The position numbers and the translations under genes are program-made. Positions 15,129 through 24,137 of a DNA stretch of 64,000 nt are shown here, in pieces. This stretch comes from Desulfobacca_B sp046538075. Its GTDB lineage: Bacteria > Desulfobacterota > Desulfobaccia > Desulfobaccales > Desulfobaccaceae. The notes under the pieces were generated by a model. It saw only the letters and a list, made by a program, of their open reading frames with translations, was not told the origin of the DNA and did no database searches. The DNA lies in NCBI GenBank assembly GCA_046538075.1, contig JBKHJN010000003.1:1-64000 (forward strand), read 5' to 3'. Every line of letters starts with the position of its first letter. Position 1 is the first letter of the stretch.

Positions 15129-15966
15129 ATGAAAATTTCCAAGGCCGTTAATCTGTTCATGGATTACCACAGGATGAATTCCCAAAAAAATACGATCCGA
15201 GCCTACGGCTCACTTTTGGCAAAATTCCGGGACCATCTTCCTGACCGGGAGCTGGATTCCATATCCTCAGAAGAGATCCTTGCCTTTCTAACCAGCCTCC
15301 ACGATACCTGTAAGCAGCTCACCAAACACACCGGCTATGCCTATCTTAAGGCCCTCTTCAACTTCATCCGTACCAATTTAGACGCTCAGCTCCAAAATCC
15401 CTGCGACACCCCCATGCTGAGGAAACTTTTCCGACCGGGAAAGTTAACCCAGTGGCAAATCCACGAAAAGGAAGTCATCGACGAGATCATCTTTCGGACC
15501 ACCAAGCCAAGAAATCGCCTCATAATGGAGCTCATGGCCCGAGGCGGTATGCGGGTTGGCGAGGTCTTGAAGCTTACTGCCCTGGATGTCGACGATCAGA
15601 AGCTGGTGATCAGGAATCCTAAGAGTGGGAAAGAGGCAGAATTGGTGTTTATCCCTAAAAAGCTGGCCGACCGGCTGAAGGATTACCTCAAGGCCAGCGG
15701 CGGTGCAAGTGATCAGAGGATTTTTCCCATTACCTACACCGCCGCCCGGGTCATGGTTAAAAAGGCTGGCACCCTGGTGGGGGGTTCATCTCAGGCCCCA
15801 CGACCTCAGGCAGCATGCGGCCACCTAGGCCTCAAGATCAGGGGTGCCAGTGGAGATCGTCAGCAAGGTCATTTTAAGACATGCCAACCTTTCTACCAAC
15901 CAACGGGATCTGGGCAAGGTCAGTGATACCGAAGCGGTAAGGTGGATTGAAAATTTATATGGCTAA
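15129..15966 (+). pseudogene. Tyrosine recombinase, frameshifted and catalytically dead
   Basis: ATG 15129 has ggtggag in front. The protein has an N-terminal SAM-like domain (KISKAVNLFMDYHRMNSQKNTIRAY) and the catalytic domain with Arg-I in RGGMRVGEVLKL. A six-G run at 15779-15784 (five would keep frame) shifts the frame; in the next frame HLRPHDLRQHAAT gives box II, then a TAG where relatives have Trp, then VSKVILRHANLSTNQRDLG, where the catalytic Tyr position is Asp. Three independent lesions mean it is long dead. It ends at TAA 15964-15966. Confidence 0.85.
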
Positions 15967-15979
15967 GGGCTGACGCTAT

Positions 15980-16004
15980 GGGCGAGGTCAAGAAGGGCCT
16001 CGCC
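15980..16004. terminator. Stem-loop after recombinase remnant
   Basis: GGCGAGG and CCTCGCC arms with a short loop; followed by attctt, so a weak terminator at best. Confidence 0.45.
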
Positions 16005-16016
16005 ATTCTTAAATGT

Positions 16017-16075
16017 GTTGATATTTTGCGAATATGGAAATTTTTTGGCTGTTTGATAAGTTTCTAATCAGAGCA
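16017..16075 (+). repeat. Dispersed 59-bp repeat, copy 1
   Basis: Aligns without gaps to 32068-32126; the last 23 bases (ttgataagtttctaatcag plus agca) are identical and the first 36 share most positions. Lies at the 3' side of a decayed recombinase. Confidence 0.65.
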
Positions 16076-16123
16076 AATAATAAAACCTGTAAAAGATGCC
16101 GAAATTTTACAACCCCTATTTAC

Positions 16124-17575
16124 CTAATTGTGCTTGGATATATTTTGGTGCGGCGTTGTGCCCGAGTCATCTTGGGTTTGCCAGCCGCCGCCCAGGGCTC
16201 GGTACAGGGCGATGACCGCCAGAAACTCATTGGCCCGGGTCTGGGTTAGCCGCAGCTCGGACTCAAATAACTGCCGGTCGGAATCCAGGACCTCCAGATA
16301 GGGGGTGACGCCGCCATAGTAGCGTTGATAGGCCAGGTCGGTTTGCTGGCTCAGAGCTTCCACCTGTTTCCGGGATTCGAGGCGGACTTCCTTTAGCATC
16401 CGCACCCCCACTAGTGCGTCGGCGACTTCCTGGAAGGCTTGCTGAATGGACTTTTTGTAGGCGAGCAGGGCCTCCTGTTTCACGGCCTCGGCCGCCCGGA
16501 CCCTGGCCCGGAGACGTCCGGCCTGAAAGATGGGTTGGGTGAGGCTGGGGAATACAATGTCCCAGAAGCTGGCCGGCCCGGTGAACAGACGTTTTAAAGC
16601 CGCGGACTCCCAGCCGGAGACCCCGGTAATCCGGATGTTGGGGAAAAGCAAGGCCTTGGCCTCGCCGATGCGGGCGTTAGCCGCCACCAGGGTCTGTTCG
16701 GCAAAGCGGATATCGGGGCGCCGCTCCAAGAGTGCCGAAGTAAGTCCCGGGGGGATGCTGACAGTTAAATCCTGCTCCAACAAGGACTTACCCCGGTTGA
16801 TGGGTCCCGGATTGCGCCCCAGCAAGACGCTGATCTGGTTTTCTTTCTGTTCAATGGCCCGCTGCAGATCGGGAACCACGGCCCGGGCCCCGTAGAGCAG
16901 GTTCTCGGTCATGAGCACCGGGGTTAGAGAATCCCAACCATAGTCATAGCGTGCTTTTACCAGCTCGAGGGATTCTTCCCGAACCTGGACGGTGCGCTGG
17001 CTGATCTCGAGCTGTTGATCCAGAGCCCTAAGCTCGATATAGGCCCGGGCCAGATCGGTCACTAAAGTTTGGATGACAAATTTGCGGTTCTCTTCGGAGG
17101 CAAAGAATTCGGCCCGGGCGGCTTCGGTGACCCGGCGGAGGCGGCCAAAGAAGTCCAGTTCCCAGGAGAGATCGCCGAAGATGAGGCCGGCGGTCCGCTC
17201 CAGGCGCGGCTGTTGGGGAGTGAAGCCCCTTTCTGAGGTGCGGATGCTCTCCATCTGTCCCCGGGCGTTCAGGTTGGGAAAAAGGAAGGACCGCTGAATA
17301 GTTACTTGCTCCCGGGCCTGCAGGACTCGCTGGGCCGCGATCTGGATGTCGTAATTTTCCTGGAGGGCGATTTTGATCAGTTCCTGGAGTTTCTTGTCCC
17401 TGAAGACTTCAAACCATTTCAGGTCCCCGAAGGAAGCTTCGGCTGGTAGGGTGGGAATATCCGGACCTTTGCCCCGAAAGGTAGAAGGCACTGGATATTC
17501 GGGTCGCTGGTAGTCCGGGCCGAGGGCGCAGCCGCCTAAGAGTGTGATTAACAGAATAGTCAGACAGGTCCTCAT
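16124..17575 (-). CDS. Outer-membrane factor of RND efflux system (OprM/NodT type)
   Basis: 483 residues. A lipoprotein signal with lipobox LLGGC at residues 12-16 anchors it in the outer membrane; the two OEP repeats follow (first from about residue 60, second from about 290, with the family sequence RRPDIRFAEQTLVAANARIGEA). It forms the TolC-like trimeric duct for the upstream RND pump. Its ATG overlaps the RND stop by four bases (ATGA), showing translational coupling. Confidence 0.95.
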   Translation of the reverse strand: MRTCLTILLITLLGGCALGPDYQRPEYPVPSTFRGKGPDIPTLPAEASFGDLKWFEVFRDKKLQELIKIALQENYDIQIAAQRVLQAREQVTIQRSFLFPNLNARGQMESIRTSERGFTPQQPRLERTAGLIFGDLSWELDFFGRLRRVTEAARAEFFASEENRKFVIQTLVTDLARAYIELRALDQQLEISQRTVQVREESLELVKARYDYGWDSLTPVLMTENLLYGARAVVPDLQRAIEQKENQISVLLGRNPGPINRGKSLLEQDLTVSIPPGLTSALLERRPDIRFAEQTLVAANARIGEAKALLFPNIRITGVSGWESAALKRLFTGPASFWDIVFPSLTQPIFQAGRLRARVRAAEAVKQEALLAYKKSIQQAFQEVADALVGVRMLKEVRLESRKQVEALSQQTDLAYQRYYGGVTPYLEVLDSDRQLFESELRLTQTRANEFLAVIALYRALGGGWQTQDDSGTTPHQNISKHN

Positions 17576-20500
17576 GACTGTTCTCCTTGGTCGCCCACCG
17601 GGTTGGCCCTGACCTCGGCCGGTTGCCAGGGGGGTTTCTCTTTACGGTGAGACAGCTTCTCCACCACATAAAAGGTGACCGGAATCAGGAAAATAGCGAT
17701 GAGCGTGGCCGCGGTCATGCCGCCGATCACCGCCGTGCCCATGACCTTGCGGGCGACGGCGCCGGAGCCCGAGGCCAAGGCCAGAGGTATACACCCCAGG
17801 ATGAAGGCGAAGCTGGTCATGAGAATAGGGCGGAGCCGGAGCCGCGCCCCCTCCAGGGCCGCCTCGGCGATATCCTTGCCTTTCTCGTACTCCACCTTGG
17901 CGAACTCCACGATCAGAATGGCGTTTTTGGCGGCCAGACCGATGAGCAGGATGAGGCCGATCTGAGCATAGAGATTCAGCTCCATACTGCGCAGAAAAAT
18001 GCCTAAAAAAGCCCCGCAGACCGCTACGGGAGTCCCCAACAGGACGCTGAAGGGTAAAGACCAGCTCTCATATTGGGCCGCCAGGATTAGAAAGACAAAG
18101 GTGAGCGACAGGGCGAAGACTACCCAAGCCGGCACGCCCTCCTGGGCCTTTTTCTCCTGGTAAGACATGCCCAGGTAATCGTAGCCCATTTCAGCTGGCA
18201 TGGTCTCTTTAAAGACCTCCTCCAAGGCCCTCATCCCCTGGACGGAACTGTACCCAGGCGCGGTGACGGCATTAATCTGTACGGCGCGATAAAGGTTGTA
18301 GCGCATGGTGAACTCCGGTCCGGAGCGCTGCTCCAAACTGGTAAGGGCGCTCAAAGGGACCGCGTCACCGTTCTGGTTGCGCACATAGAACTGACCCAAC
18401 TGCTCGGCCTTGACCCGATATTGCCCCTCGGCCTGCACGTACACCTGCCACTGGCGGCCGAAGCGGTTGAAGTAGTTGACGAAATAGCCGCCCATGAAGG
18501 CCTGCAGCACCCCATAGACCTCGGCGATGTCCACCCCCTGCTTGAGCACCTTGTCCCGATCCACCTCAACAAAGATCTGGGGCACGGTGGGCACGAAGGT
18601 GGTGGTGACCCGGGAAAGCTCTGGTCTTTTCTGGGCCGCGGCCATGAATTTCTGAGTGTTTTCCCAGAGGAAAGGGATATCCTTGCCGGCCCGGTCTTCC
18701 AGGATGAAGGTAACCCCGCCGGCGGTGCCGATGCCCGGGATGGCCGGCGGTGAAAAGGCAAAGGCGACGCCCTGAGGGAGTTGGGCGAGCTGGCGGTTGA
18801 GATTGGCCATGATGGCTTCGTGTTTCTCTTCTGGTTTTTTCCGTTCATGCCAGGGTTTCAGGGTAACGAAGAAAAAGCCGCTATAGGTATTGGTGACGCC
18901 GCTCAGCATGCTGTAGCCAATTACCGAGGTGACGTATTCCACCCCGGGGGTGTTCATCATGATCTCCTCAATCTGGCCGCAGACTTCCCCGGTGCGTTGT
19001 AATGAGGAGGCGTCAGGCAACTGCACCCCGGCGTACATATAGCCCTGGTCTTCTTCGGGAAGGAAGCCGCCGGGTAGTCTCACTCCCAAAAGGCCGGCGA
19101 GTCCCGCCACCAGAAGCAGAAAGAGCAGGCTCATCCCCGCCTTCCGGACAAAAAACCCGCACCAGCTAACATAGCCGTTGGTGGTGCGGCCGAAGACCTC
19201 ATTGAACCAGCGGTAAAAGCGGCTCAGCGGCCCCCGGGAGGCCTTTTTGGGCTTGAGGAGCAGGGCCGACAGGGCTGGGGTCAGAGTCAGGGCGTTGAAG
19301 GAGGAAATAATGACAGAGACCGCGATGGTGATGGCAAACTGCTGATAAAGCCGGCCGGTAATGCCGGGAATGAAGATGGTGGGAATGAAGACCGCGGCCA
19401 AAGACAAAGTCGTGGCCACTACCGGCCCGGTGACCTCCTCCATGGCCTTCAGGGTGGCCTCTTTGGGCGTCATGCCCTGCTCAATATGGTGCTCTACGGC
19501 CTCCACCACCACGATGGCGTCATCCACCACGATGCCGATGGCCAGGACCAACCCCATCAGGGCAATAGTATTAATGGAAAAGCCCAGAAGGGGGAAAAAA
19601 GCGAAGGTGCCCACCAGGGAGACCGGCACCGCCAGAGCCGGGATCAGGGTAGCCCGCCAACCCTGGAGGAAGATGAAGACCACGATAATCACCAGAACCA
19701 GGGCTTCAAACAGGGTGTGGATGATTTCCTTCATGCCCTCCCGCACCGCCTGGGTAGTGTCCAGGGCAATGACGTAGTCCATATCCGGCGGGAAGGACTG
19801 CTTGGCCTGCTCCATGAGCTTTTTCACCCCATCCACCGCCTGGATGGCGTTGGTGCCCGGAAGCTGGTACAGGGCCAAAACGGTGCCGGCCTTGCCATTC
19901 AAACGGCCTTCAAGGGCATAATTCTGGGACCCCAGTTCGATGCGGGCCACATCTTTCAGGCGAACCAGCGATCCGTCCGGATTGGCCCGGAGCACGATCT
20001 GTTCAAACTCCTCCGGGTTTTCCAGGCGGCCCTGGGAGCGAATGGCGTAGGTATACTCCTGGCCGGGGGGCGCCGGCTCCGCGCCTACCTGGCCGGAGGG
20101 GTTGACAGTGTTTTGTTTCTGGATGGCGTCGACGATCTCCGGAATGGTGATGTTCAACTTGGCCAACTGGTCGGGCCTGACCCAGAAGCGCATGGCATAT
20201 TGGCCCGCCCCGAAAACGGTGATGCTGGCGATGCCGGGCACCCGGGTCAGCTGGTCGTTTAGGTTGATATAGGCGTAATTGGCCAGGAAGGTAGCATCGT
20301 AAGTGCCGTGGGGAGAAATGAGATCTACCAACATCAGAGGCGCGGCAGTGGACTTCTTGACGGTGACGCCGTAGTTGCGCACGTCCTCCGGCAGTTTGGC
20401 CTCGGCCTGGGCCTGGCGCATCTGGGCCAGCACCTGGTCGATGTTAGGGTCGGTTTTGACATCGAAATTCACATACAGCTTTAACTCACCGTTGTTGGCG

Positions 20501-20745
20501 TTCAAGGAATACATATAATTCATGTTGTCCACGCCGCTCATTTCCTGCTCGATAGGCGTGGCCACGGACTGCTCCACCGTCTGGGCGTCGGCGCCCACGT
20601 AGGTGGTGTTGATGAAGATTTCCGGCGGCACGATGTTGGGATATTGGGAAATGGGCAACCCTAAAAGCGCCACCACCCCAACGATCAGCATGACGATGGA
20701 GATGACAATAGCCACGACGGGGCGGTTGATGAAAAAGCGCGCCAT
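17572..20745 (-). CDS. RND multidrug efflux permease (HAE1/AcrB family)
   Basis: 1,057 residues, the usual AcrB length. N-terminus MARFFINRPVVAIVISIVMLIVG is typical. Proton-relay residues are intact: GIVVDDAIVVVEAVEHH in segment 4 (Asp-Asp) and GLAAKNAILIVEFAK in segment 10 (Lys). Exports hydrophobic or amphiphilic compounds across both membranes with the adjacent lipoprotein adaptor and outer-membrane factor. Middle gene of a three-gene leftward operon, six bases after the adaptor. Confidence 0.96.
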   Translation of the reverse strand: MARFFINRPVVAIVISIVMLIVGVVALLGLPISQYPNIVPPEIFINTTYVGADAQTVEQSVATPIEQEMSGVDNMNYMYSLNANNGELKLYVNFDVKTDPNIDQVLAQMRQAQAEAKLPEDVRNYGVTVKKSTAAPLMLVDLISPHGTYDATFLANYAYINLNDQLTRVPGIASITVFGAGQYAMRFWVRPDQLAKLNITIPEIVDAIQKQNTVNPSGQVGAEPAPPGQEYTYAIRSQGRLENPEEFEQIVLRANPDGSLVRLKDVARIELGSQNYALEGRLNGKAGTVLALYQLPGTNAIQAVDGVKKLMEQAKQSFPPDMDYVIALDTTQAVREGMKEIIHTLFEALVLVIIVVFIFLQGWRATLIPALAVPVSLVGTFAFFPLLGFSINTIALMGLVLAIGIVVDDAIVVVEAVEHHIEQGMTPKEATLKAMEEVTGPVVATTLSLAAVFIPTIFIPGITGRLYQQFAITIAVSVIISSFNALTLTPALSALLLKPKKASRGPLSRFYRWFNEVFGRTTNGYVSWCGFFVRKAGMSLLFLLLVAGLAGLLGVRLPGGFLPEEDQGYMYAGVQLPDASSLQRTGEVCGQIEEIMMNTPGVEYVTSVIGYSMLSGVTNTYSGFFFVTLKPWHERKKPEEKHEAIMANLNRQLAQLPQGVAFAFSPPAIPGIGTAGGVTFILEDRAGKDIPFLWENTQKFMAAAQKRPELSRVTTTFVPTVPQIFVEVDRDKVLKQGVDIAEVYGVLQAFMGGYFVNYFNRFGRQWQVYVQAEGQYRVKAEQLGQFYVRNQNGDAVPLSALTSLEQRSGPEFTMRYNLYRAVQINAVTAPGYSSVQGMRALEEVFKETMPAEMGYDYLGMSYQEKKAQEGVPAWVVFALSLTFVFLILAAQYESWSLPFSVLLGTPVAVCGAFLGIFLRSMELNLYAQIGLILLIGLAAKNAILIVEFAKVEYEKGKDIAEAALEGARLRLRPILMTSFAFILGCIPLALASGSGAVARKVMGTAVIGGMTAATLIAIFLIPVTFYVVEKLSHRKEKPPWQPAEVRANPVGDQGEQS

Positions 20746-20751
20746 GGCCCC

Positions 20752-21942
20752 CTACCTCTCCTGGTTCCCGGGGGGGGAAGTGGGAGGCTTGGCCGACGCC
20801 TCTTGAAATGGCTTGGGGATGACCGAGCTACCGGCCCTGACCTTTTGGAGGCCTTCCACAATCACGCGTTCGCCTGCCTTCAGCCCCTTCGCAATCACCC
20901 ACAGGGAGTCGGTGCGTTCGCCCACCTGGACCCACCGCAGATCCACCTTGTTCTCCGGCCCGACCACGGCCACCTGGTATCTCCCTTGGATTTCGTTAAC
21001 CGCTCGTTGCGGCACCAACAATGCCCCTGCTTGAGTCTCAAGCAAGGCCCGAATTTTAGCGAACTGCCCGGGGCGCAGCAGGTTGCCAGGATTGGGGAAG
21101 AGCGCCGCCACCTTGATGGTGCCGGTGCGCTCGTCCACCTGGCGGTCGGCAAAGTAAACCTTGCCCTGGTGGGGTAATATGCTGCCGTCGGCCAGGATGA
21201 GCTCCAGATTGGGTCCTTCCCGGTCTGACTTCCCTTGGGCTTCTGCCGCTCTGATAAAGTGCATATATTCCTGCTCGCTGATGGGAATGTATACTTTAAT
21301 GGGATCTACCGTCGACACGGTAGTCAGCTCCGGACCTCCGGGATTCCCCACCAGGTCGCCGATTTGGGCCTTGGCAATGCCGGCGATGCCCTCAATGGGA
21401 GAGGTGATCTTGGTGAAACTGAGATCGATTTCCGCCTTGCGCACCGTGGCCTTGGCAGCCTGGACCGCGGCCCGGGCCGAAGCCTCCCGGCCGATAGCGT
21501 CATCCAGGTCCTTTTTGCTCACCGCGTTCACCGCGGCCAAAGGCCTGATCTTCTCCAAATTGGCCCTGGCGGTGTAGAGCTGGCCTTCAGCGATGGCCAG
21601 TTCCGCTTTCGCCTGTTCCAGGGCTGCCTGAAAAGGCCGGGGGTCGATCTCAAAGAGGACCTGGCCTTTCTTCACCACCGAGCCTTCTTTATAGTTTTGC
21701 CTGATGAGATAACCCTGGACCTGAGCGTTAATTTTAGCGTTCACCAGGCCGTCGGTGCTGCCCACCCACTCGCGTTGGAGGGGCACATCCTTCTGTACCA
21801 CAGCTACAACCTCCACGGTGGGAGCGGTCGGGCCAGTTGCCTGTTCTCCGCCGCAGCCGCAAACCAGGCACACCGACAGGCAGGCTGCGGTCAGAAGATA
21901 AACTGTAAGGCTGAAGCTCCGGACCTTATGATACCGATTCAT
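20752..21942 (-). CDS. RND membrane-fusion protein (AcrA family lipoprotein)
   Basis: About 396 residues. Start at ATG 21942 is preferred to one five codons upstream because gagg lies about eight bases ahead. Signal and lipobox LVCGC (about residues 26-30) indicate a lipoprotein. Domains in order: lipoyl half (PLQREWVGSTDGLVNAKINAQVQGYL), alpha hairpin with LEQAKAELAIAEGQLYTARANLEK, beta barrel and membrane-proximal domain. Couples the RND pump to the outer-membrane factor. First gene of the efflux operon. Confidence 0.95.
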   Translation of the reverse strand: MNRYHKVRSFSLTVYLLTAACLSVCLVCGCGGEQATGPTAPTVEVVAVVQKDVPLQREWVGSTDGLVNAKINAQVQGYLIRQNYKEGSVVKKGQVLFEIDPRPFQAALEQAKAELAIAEGQLYTARANLEKIRPLAAVNAVSKKDLDDAIGREASARAAVQAAKATVRKAEIDLSFTKITSPIEGIAGIAKAQIGDLVGNPGGPELTTVSTVDPIKVYIPISEQEYMHFIRAAEAQGKSDREGPNLELILADGSILPHQGKVYFADRQVDERTGTIKVAALFPNPGNLLRPGQFAKIRALLETQAGALLVPQRAVNEIQGRYQVAVVGPENKVDLRWVQVGERTDSLWVIAKGLKAGERVIVEGLQKVRAGSSVIPKPFQEASAKPPTSPPGNQER

Positions 21943-21975
21943 AGGCGTTGACCTCATCTTTTTCAGATCTTTAAA

Positions 21976-22710
21976 TCAAGACTTTTCTTGTCGATGCATA
22001 ACCGCCAGAGACACCAGCCAGGCCAGGACAATGGCTGGATAGAGCTGCCCCACCAGGGCCTCCAGCATAGCCAGGGTGCGGGCCACCGGGTGCACCGCAG
22101 TGATATCGCCGTACCCGGTAGTGGTGAGAGTGACGAAACTGAAGTAGGTCAGCTCTCGCCTCAGGGCGTCCAAGTCGCCCACGACTAGGCCTTCCGGCAG
22201 GCGGAAAGCCTGGGGGATGTTTAAGGCTACCACCTGATACATGAAAGCCCACAGCCCCCCCAAGAGAAGATAGATGGCGATGGCGCCGCGAATCCGGTGG
22301 GGCGTCACCTGGCCTGCCCGGAAGACTTGGGCGATGACCACGGCCAACAGGATCGCCAAAAAAATCAAGCTGAGGCCGGTGGTAAGAACAGCTAAGCCTT
22401 TTCCTGGCCGGATTTTCTCCGCCCAATCGAGGGTTAGGCTAACGACCGCCAGGACGATAACCAAAAAGTTCAACCACCTCTTTTGGAAGGTGATCAGCAC
22501 CCCGGCCGCAATAACCAGAGAAAAGAAGACCTGGGCCAAGAACCTGCCGAAACTGAACTCGCTCAAGGAATTCAGGACGATGAAATAGCCCAGGAGAAAA
22601 ATCAGTAGGCCCGTGAGGCCGGTCTCATCGGACCAAAATTGCCGGGGACGGAGTCTGGATAGATTCATGCGCTGATTTTTTTCAACTGACCGCTCTAAGT
22701 CTCCGATCAC
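21976..22710 (-). CDS. Two-pore-domain-type K+ channel (Ion_trans_2)
   Basis: 244 residues with six hydrophobic segments; the pore helix and selectivity filter read TYFSFVTLTTTGYGDITAV (about residues 188-206), the TxGYGD potassium filter, followed by the last membrane helix. No cytoplasmic RCK domain. The frame opens with GTG 22710; an ATG 14 codons later is an alternative, and neither has a strong ribosome site. It lies only about 33 bp ahead of the efflux adaptor gene, so it may belong to the same transcript. Confidence 0.88.
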   Translation of the reverse strand: MIGDLERSVEKNQRMNLSRLRPRQFWSDETGLTGLLIFLLGYFIVLNSLSEFSFGRFLAQVFFSLVIAAGVLITFQKRWLNFLVIVLAVVSLTLDWAEKIRPGKGLAVLTTGLSLIFLAILLAVVIAQVFRAGQVTPHRIRGAIAIYLLLGGLWAFMYQVVALNIPQAFRLPEGLVVGDLDALRRELTYFSFVTLTTTGYGDITAVHPVARTLAMLEALVGQLYPAIVLAWLVSLAVMHRQEKS

Positions 22711-22758
22711 GTCGTAACGAACCCAATGCCTGAAGCCCTAACCTGATCTTCCTTTCCC

Positions 22759-23843
22759 TTAGTGAGAGCCGGGCAGAAAATAAAACATGACCGCCATTAT
22801 AATGTAAACTGTAATTAATTGCACACCCTTGAACCAGTTGGCTTTGCCGTCTCCCGCCACCATGATGCCGATCAAAGCGGTCAAGAATAAGGCGCCCAAC
22901 AGGCTCCGGTGAAATACCAGATTGAGAGGTTGGGGAGCAATGAAGTAACTGGCCAGCACCAAGACCGGAGCCACAAACAGGGCGATTTGGATGGAGCTGC
23001 CAATGGCTATGGAAATACTAAGGTCCATGCGGTTTTTTACTCCCATGACCACCGCGGAGCAGCTTTCCGCGGCGCCGCCGACCACGGCGATGACTACGAT
23101 ACCGATAAAGGCCTCAGACATATTGAGAGCCTCGGCAGTCTCCTCCACCGCCCCCACCAAGATCTCGCTCATGAAGGCCACAAAAACCGATGTCAAAAGA
23201 AGGGTAAACACGGCCCGGGTCAGGCTCCATCTGTTTTCGCCGCCGTGTTCTTCATGCTCCCCCATGCTCTCAAAGAAGTCGGGGTGGGTTTTCAACATGA
23301 AGACCAGGCTCAAGAAATAGGTGACCAACAACACCACCGCCACGGCCAGGTTGACATACTGCTCGTGCTTGATGGTGTCAGCCGTGACAAAGTTATGGAA
23401 GGTGCTGGGAATGCTCAGGCTGATGACCGCCAAGAGCATCATGGTCATGTAATTGCGGGCCGCGGCCGGGTTGAACTCCTGGACGTGGCGGCGATATCCT
23501 CCTAACAGAAAGGCCATCCCGAGGGCCAGGAGCATGTTGGCCAAAATGGCTCCGATGATGGACGCCTTGACCATGTCATAGAGCCCGGCCTTGAGGGCCA
23601 CCAGGACAATGATCAGTTCCGGGGCGTTGCCAAAGGTGGCGTTCAGCAGCCCCCAATGGTATCCCCGGTATAGGTGGCCAACTGCTCGGTGGCGTGCACC
23701 AACAGCGCTGCCAGGGGGAAAATGGCCAACGCGGCCAGAAAAAACAGCAAAGGCGGGGGCACCCCCGCAATTCTGTCGAGGATGATGACCGAGGGGATAA
23801 GGAGCAGGGCCAACCCATAAAATATTTTCTGGAGTAGGCTCAC
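22759..23843 (-). pseudogene. Ca2+/H+ exchanger (CaCA/CAX family), one frameshift
   Basis: Two reading frames join into one CAX protein of about 361 residues: the N-terminal part (GTG 23843, with aaggag seven bases ahead) ends ATYTGDTIGGC and stops, while the next frame continues LLNATFGNAPELIIVLVALKAG, the family's c-1 motif with the catalytic Glu. A five-G run (minus strand; 23650-23654) is one G short. The second half contains the matching c-2 motif, GGAAESCSAVVMGVKNRMDL. Cells with the intact gene would export Ca2+ at the inner membrane. Whether the gene is dead or the base is a sequencing error cannot be told here. Confidence 0.85.
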
Positions 23844-24043
23844 AGGATTCTCCTTCTGCGAGGCTCTTCGGACTGGCATCCCATCCATCCCGCCAACGGG
23901 ATGATGCCCTGGCAGGCAGAAAAGAAAATCAGGGTATGGGTCTGGGGCCGAAAATACTCCAAATAGAACGAAAGGGGAACAAAAAGCAGCAACAGGTTTA
24001 AAGAAAAGAGTGCTCTCAATGAATTCCCTCCGGTTACCTTCAC
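23840..24043 (-). pseudogene. N-terminal fragment of a second CAX exchanger
   Basis: 67 codons from GTG 24043 (aggagga ahead): SLNLLLLFVPLSFYLEYF then THTLIFFSACQGIIPLAGWMG, which is the first membrane segment and second segment start of a CAX protein, then divergent sequence and a stop overlapping the GTG of the next CAX gene (GTGA). It parallels the N-terminus of the following gene (LLQKIFYGLALLLIPSV...AALAIFPLAALLVHATEQLA) but is not identical. It looks like the stump of a tandem paralogue. A short bona fide peptide is less likely. Confidence 0.55.
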
Positions 24044-24137
24044 TTTCTGCTCCTCCTATGAGTTAAAAACTAGTTTTTTAACCTTCCTTATTTTCGAAAC
24101 GCCGACTCTGATCGCTCTGGTCATTGCAAAGTCCGAC

